Part shown: one piece after another, positions 4,052 through 5,667 of the stretch | How positions within the stretch are numbered: the stretch's first letter is position 1 | How the letters are laid out: the number at the start of each line of letters is the position of its first letter | Assembly (NCBI GenBank): GCA_007130745.1 | Contig: SLRW01000101.1 | Location: 1 to 5,667 of the forward strand | DNA length: 5,667 nt | Origin: Gammaproteobacteria bacterium | GTDB lineage: Bacteria > Pseudomonadota > Gammaproteobacteria > UBA5335 > SLRW01 | Reading direction: 5' to 3' | Program-made: the position numbers and the translations under genes | Notes under the pieces: model-generated | What the model was told of the DNA's origin: nothing | Seen by the model: only the letters and a program-made list of their open reading frames with translations | The model's database searches: none

Positions 4052-5667
4052 CGCACCACGTGGATCTGACGATTGGCGCAGTTCAGATCCAGCATGCCGG
4101 CGCCACTCAATGCCCGGTAGCGGGTTTCCCCCACGCCGATAGCAGCGGGGAGGCCGAACTCGGCGGCACGGATGGCCATGTGGGAATTGGCGCCCCCATA
4201 CATGGTGATCAACCCGGCAATGTCGCGACCGAACAGCCAGTCATAGCCGGGATCGGCCTGCGGAATCATGGCAATGCGCCCCCTCAGCTCAACTTTCTCC
4301 GCACCCGGCTCACTGAGTTCCATGCATTCAGCCACCACCTGCCCGCTGCCAATAAAATTGGCCTCACTACCGGGATAGACGAACACCGAGAAATCCTCCG
4401 CCCGGGTAATCAGGGGCGGCAACTCCACGGCCGAAGCCCGATGCACCCAGGCGGCGCCCTCGGCGGCCCGCTGGCGCACCCATTCCCCGACATCGGCCAC
4501 CACGGCGGTACCAGTACGCAGGGCCAGCAGGTCATCAATGCTGACATGCGCCAGTTGCTCGCGGCTCACGCCGTGCGCCTCCCCCCAGGCCACCAGTGCG
4601 TCCAGCGCCGCCGAGAGATTGCGGGTAAACGCAAACTTGGCGTATTCGCGGCCTTCAATGGCCCCGCGCATGAACGCCTCGATGCGATCAATATCATCCG
4701 GCAGGCCGACCTTGCCCAGCGCAGCGGCAAATTTTCCGCGCACCTTGCTCCAGCGCTCGCTGGCGCCGGCATGGGACGGTGGCACTTCAGCAGCCCGCGC
4801 CACCACCGGGCCCAGGTAGGCCTCGGGATCCGCAGCATAGCTCGGTGAGCTGATGTCGTAGGTGCCGGGACGCAAGTGCCCGTATTTTTCCACAAACTCC
4901 GGCCAGGCCATCTTGCCGTTGGCGGTAGCATGCGCGTCTTCGGTCAGGGTGTGGCTGACGCTGCGGATGGTATTGAGAAAATCATCCATGTCTTCCTGCG
5001 CAATCACGCCTTCATACACCGCCGAACGCAACAGGGTCACCGCCACAAAGGCGCTTCTGGCCAGATGCGAAAACGGCAGGGTGCCGCGCGTGCGGCAATC
5101 CTCGAGCAGCAAGCAGGCGCGCTCCAGCGGGGGAATATCTGCCTCACGCAGGCGTTCAAAGCGCTGCTCCAGCACTTCGAGCGCGGCCATGTCCGTAGCG
5201 TTACGGTCAAAGGCCTGGCAGGTAATGGCCAGCAGCGCCGTGCGCAGCGCCTCAATTTCATCGGCAGCGAAACCACCCTGCTCCGCCAGCCGGCGTTGCC
5301 AGCGCGCAAAATCCAGCGCAAGACAGGTCGGCACCACCTCAAACTCAACCTTGTCATGCAGCTGCGGATGACGCGCCAGCCAGTCCAGATAAAAATCCAC
5401 CAGCCGTTCGGCCAGGCCATCCTCCAGTGCCGCAGGCACGAAGGAATTGAAGCTGGCGCGCACATCCACGTAGGGATGACCGGCAAAGCTCACCAGTAAC
5501 GGCTGCGGACGCACATCCCGGTACCCATACCCGGCGCGCTGGCGGGCCCAGGTTTCATCCATCACCAGCATGCGATAAAGACTGGTGGCCAGCCGGCCCG
5601 GGCGGGTACCGATAATCTCGGCCGGATTCCAGTCCGGCATCACCCCGAATAGTGCCCTTTGGCCCAA
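4048..5667 (-). CDS. PEP-synthase-like phosphotransferase, probable L-glutamine kinase (C-terminal part)
   Basis: The frame runs off the right edge. The leading TTG at the edge codes for an internal Leu, so the N-terminal ATP-binding domain lies outside the window. Of 539 residues seen, GVMPDWNPAEIIG (8-20), SFAGHPYVDVRASFNSFVP (60-78) and KYGHLRPGTYDI (261-272) form the long middle part typical of Cj1418-type kinases rather than of true PEP synthase. The C-terminal swivel domain is VYPGSEANFIGSGQV (430-444) to ITMYGGANSHMAIRAAEFG (487-505), followed by LPAAIGVGE (506-514). His496 is the phosphorylatable histidine. In PEP synthase the residues before the His are usually TxH or TCH; here they are ANSH. 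By homology the enzyme phosphorylates L-glutamine on its amide using ATP through a phosphohistidine, the first step to CDP-amidate. No PEP-binding TIM-barrel is evident after the swivel domain, as expected for a kinase. It starts the visible operon and overlaps the hydrolase gene by 4 bases. Confidence 0.85.
   Translation of the reverse strand: MGQRALFGVMPDWNPAEIIGTRPGRLATSLYRMLVMDETWARQRAGYGYRDVRPQPLLVSFAGHPYVDVRASFNSFVPAALEDGLAERLVDFYLDWLARHPQLHDKVEFEVVPTCLALDFARWQRRLAEQGGFAADEIEALRTALLAITCQAFDRNATDMAALEVLEQRFERLREADIPPLERACLLLEDCRTRGTLPFSHLARSAFVAVTLLRSAVYEGVIAQEDMDDFLNTIRSVSHTLTEDAHATANGKMAWPEFVEKYGHLRPGTYDISSPSYAADPEAYLGPVVARAAEVPPSHAGASERWSKVRGKFAAALGKVGLPDDIDRIEAFMRGAIEGREYAKFAFTRNLSAALDALVAWGEAHGVSREQLAHVSIDDLLALRTGTAVVADVGEWVRQRAAEGAAWVHRASAVELPPLITRAEDFSVFVYPGSEANFIGSGQVVAECMELSEPGAEKVELRGRIAMIPQADPGYDWLFGRDIAGLITMYGGANSHMAIRAAEFGLPAAIGVGETRYRALSGAGMLDLNCANRQIHVVR

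Noticed and set aside
3314..4848. Long plus-strand open frames (3314-4069 and 4060-4848) opposite the hydrolase and kinase genes
   Set aside because: Their translations are low-complexity, rich in Pro, His, Arg and Gln, with no recognisable motif. They lie exactly antisense to genes with clear catalytic motifs, so they are the usual open antisense frames of GC-rich coding DNA.
1..5667. CRISPR arrays, tRNA or rRNA genes, insertion sequences, long direct repeats
   Set aside because: Nothing of the kind was seen on either strand. Almost all the sequence is accounted for by coding regions, and the only intergenic gap is 31 bases.

Overview
The window reads as part of a surface-polysaccharide biosynthesis locus of a fairly GC-rich (about 60% by eye) Gram-negative bacterium, probably a proteobacterium. 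No marker in the sequence fixes the genus. One tightly packed operon on the minus strand fills about 97% of the window. It converges, across a 31-base gap, on the tail of a plus-strand family 2 glycosyltransferase at the left edge.

Layout in the order of minus-strand transcription (right to left): (1) the C-terminal 539 codons of a PEP-synthase-like phosphotransferase of the L-glutamine kinase type, running off the right edge (5667-4048); (2) a compact class I glutamine amidotransferase / peptidase C26 hydrolase (4051-3413); (3) a LicC-like cytidylyltransferase (3416-2625); (4) a CDP-glycerol glycerophosphotransferase (TagB/TagF)-like protein (2625-1450); (5) a small unrecognised gene of 130 codons interrupted by one in-frame TAG (1457-1068); (6) a formyltransferase-fold protein whose usual catalytic Asn is replaced by His (1075-200). 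Every junction is an overlap of 1 to 8 bases, so the genes look co-transcribed and translationally coupled.

The first three genes match, in identity and order, the enzymes that make cytidine diphosphoramidate (CDP-amidate) for the O-methyl phosphoramidate of the Campylobacter jejuni capsule. These are Cj1418 (L-glutamine kinase), Cj1417 (gamma-glutamyl-CDP-amidate hydrolase) and Cj1416 (CTP:phosphoglutamine cytidylyltransferase). The fourth gene belongs to a family that uses CDP-activated phospho-donors, so it is a good candidate for the transferase that moves the phosphoramidate (or another CDP-linked group) onto a glycan. The CDP-amidate kinase (Cj1415) and the methyltransferases of the Campylobacter system are not in the window. 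The inferred product is therefore a phosphoramidate decoration that may be unmethylated. The formyltransferase-like and small interrupted genes would act on, or beside, the same glycan. The family assignments come from motifs. The pathway and the transferase role are inferences from homology and context.
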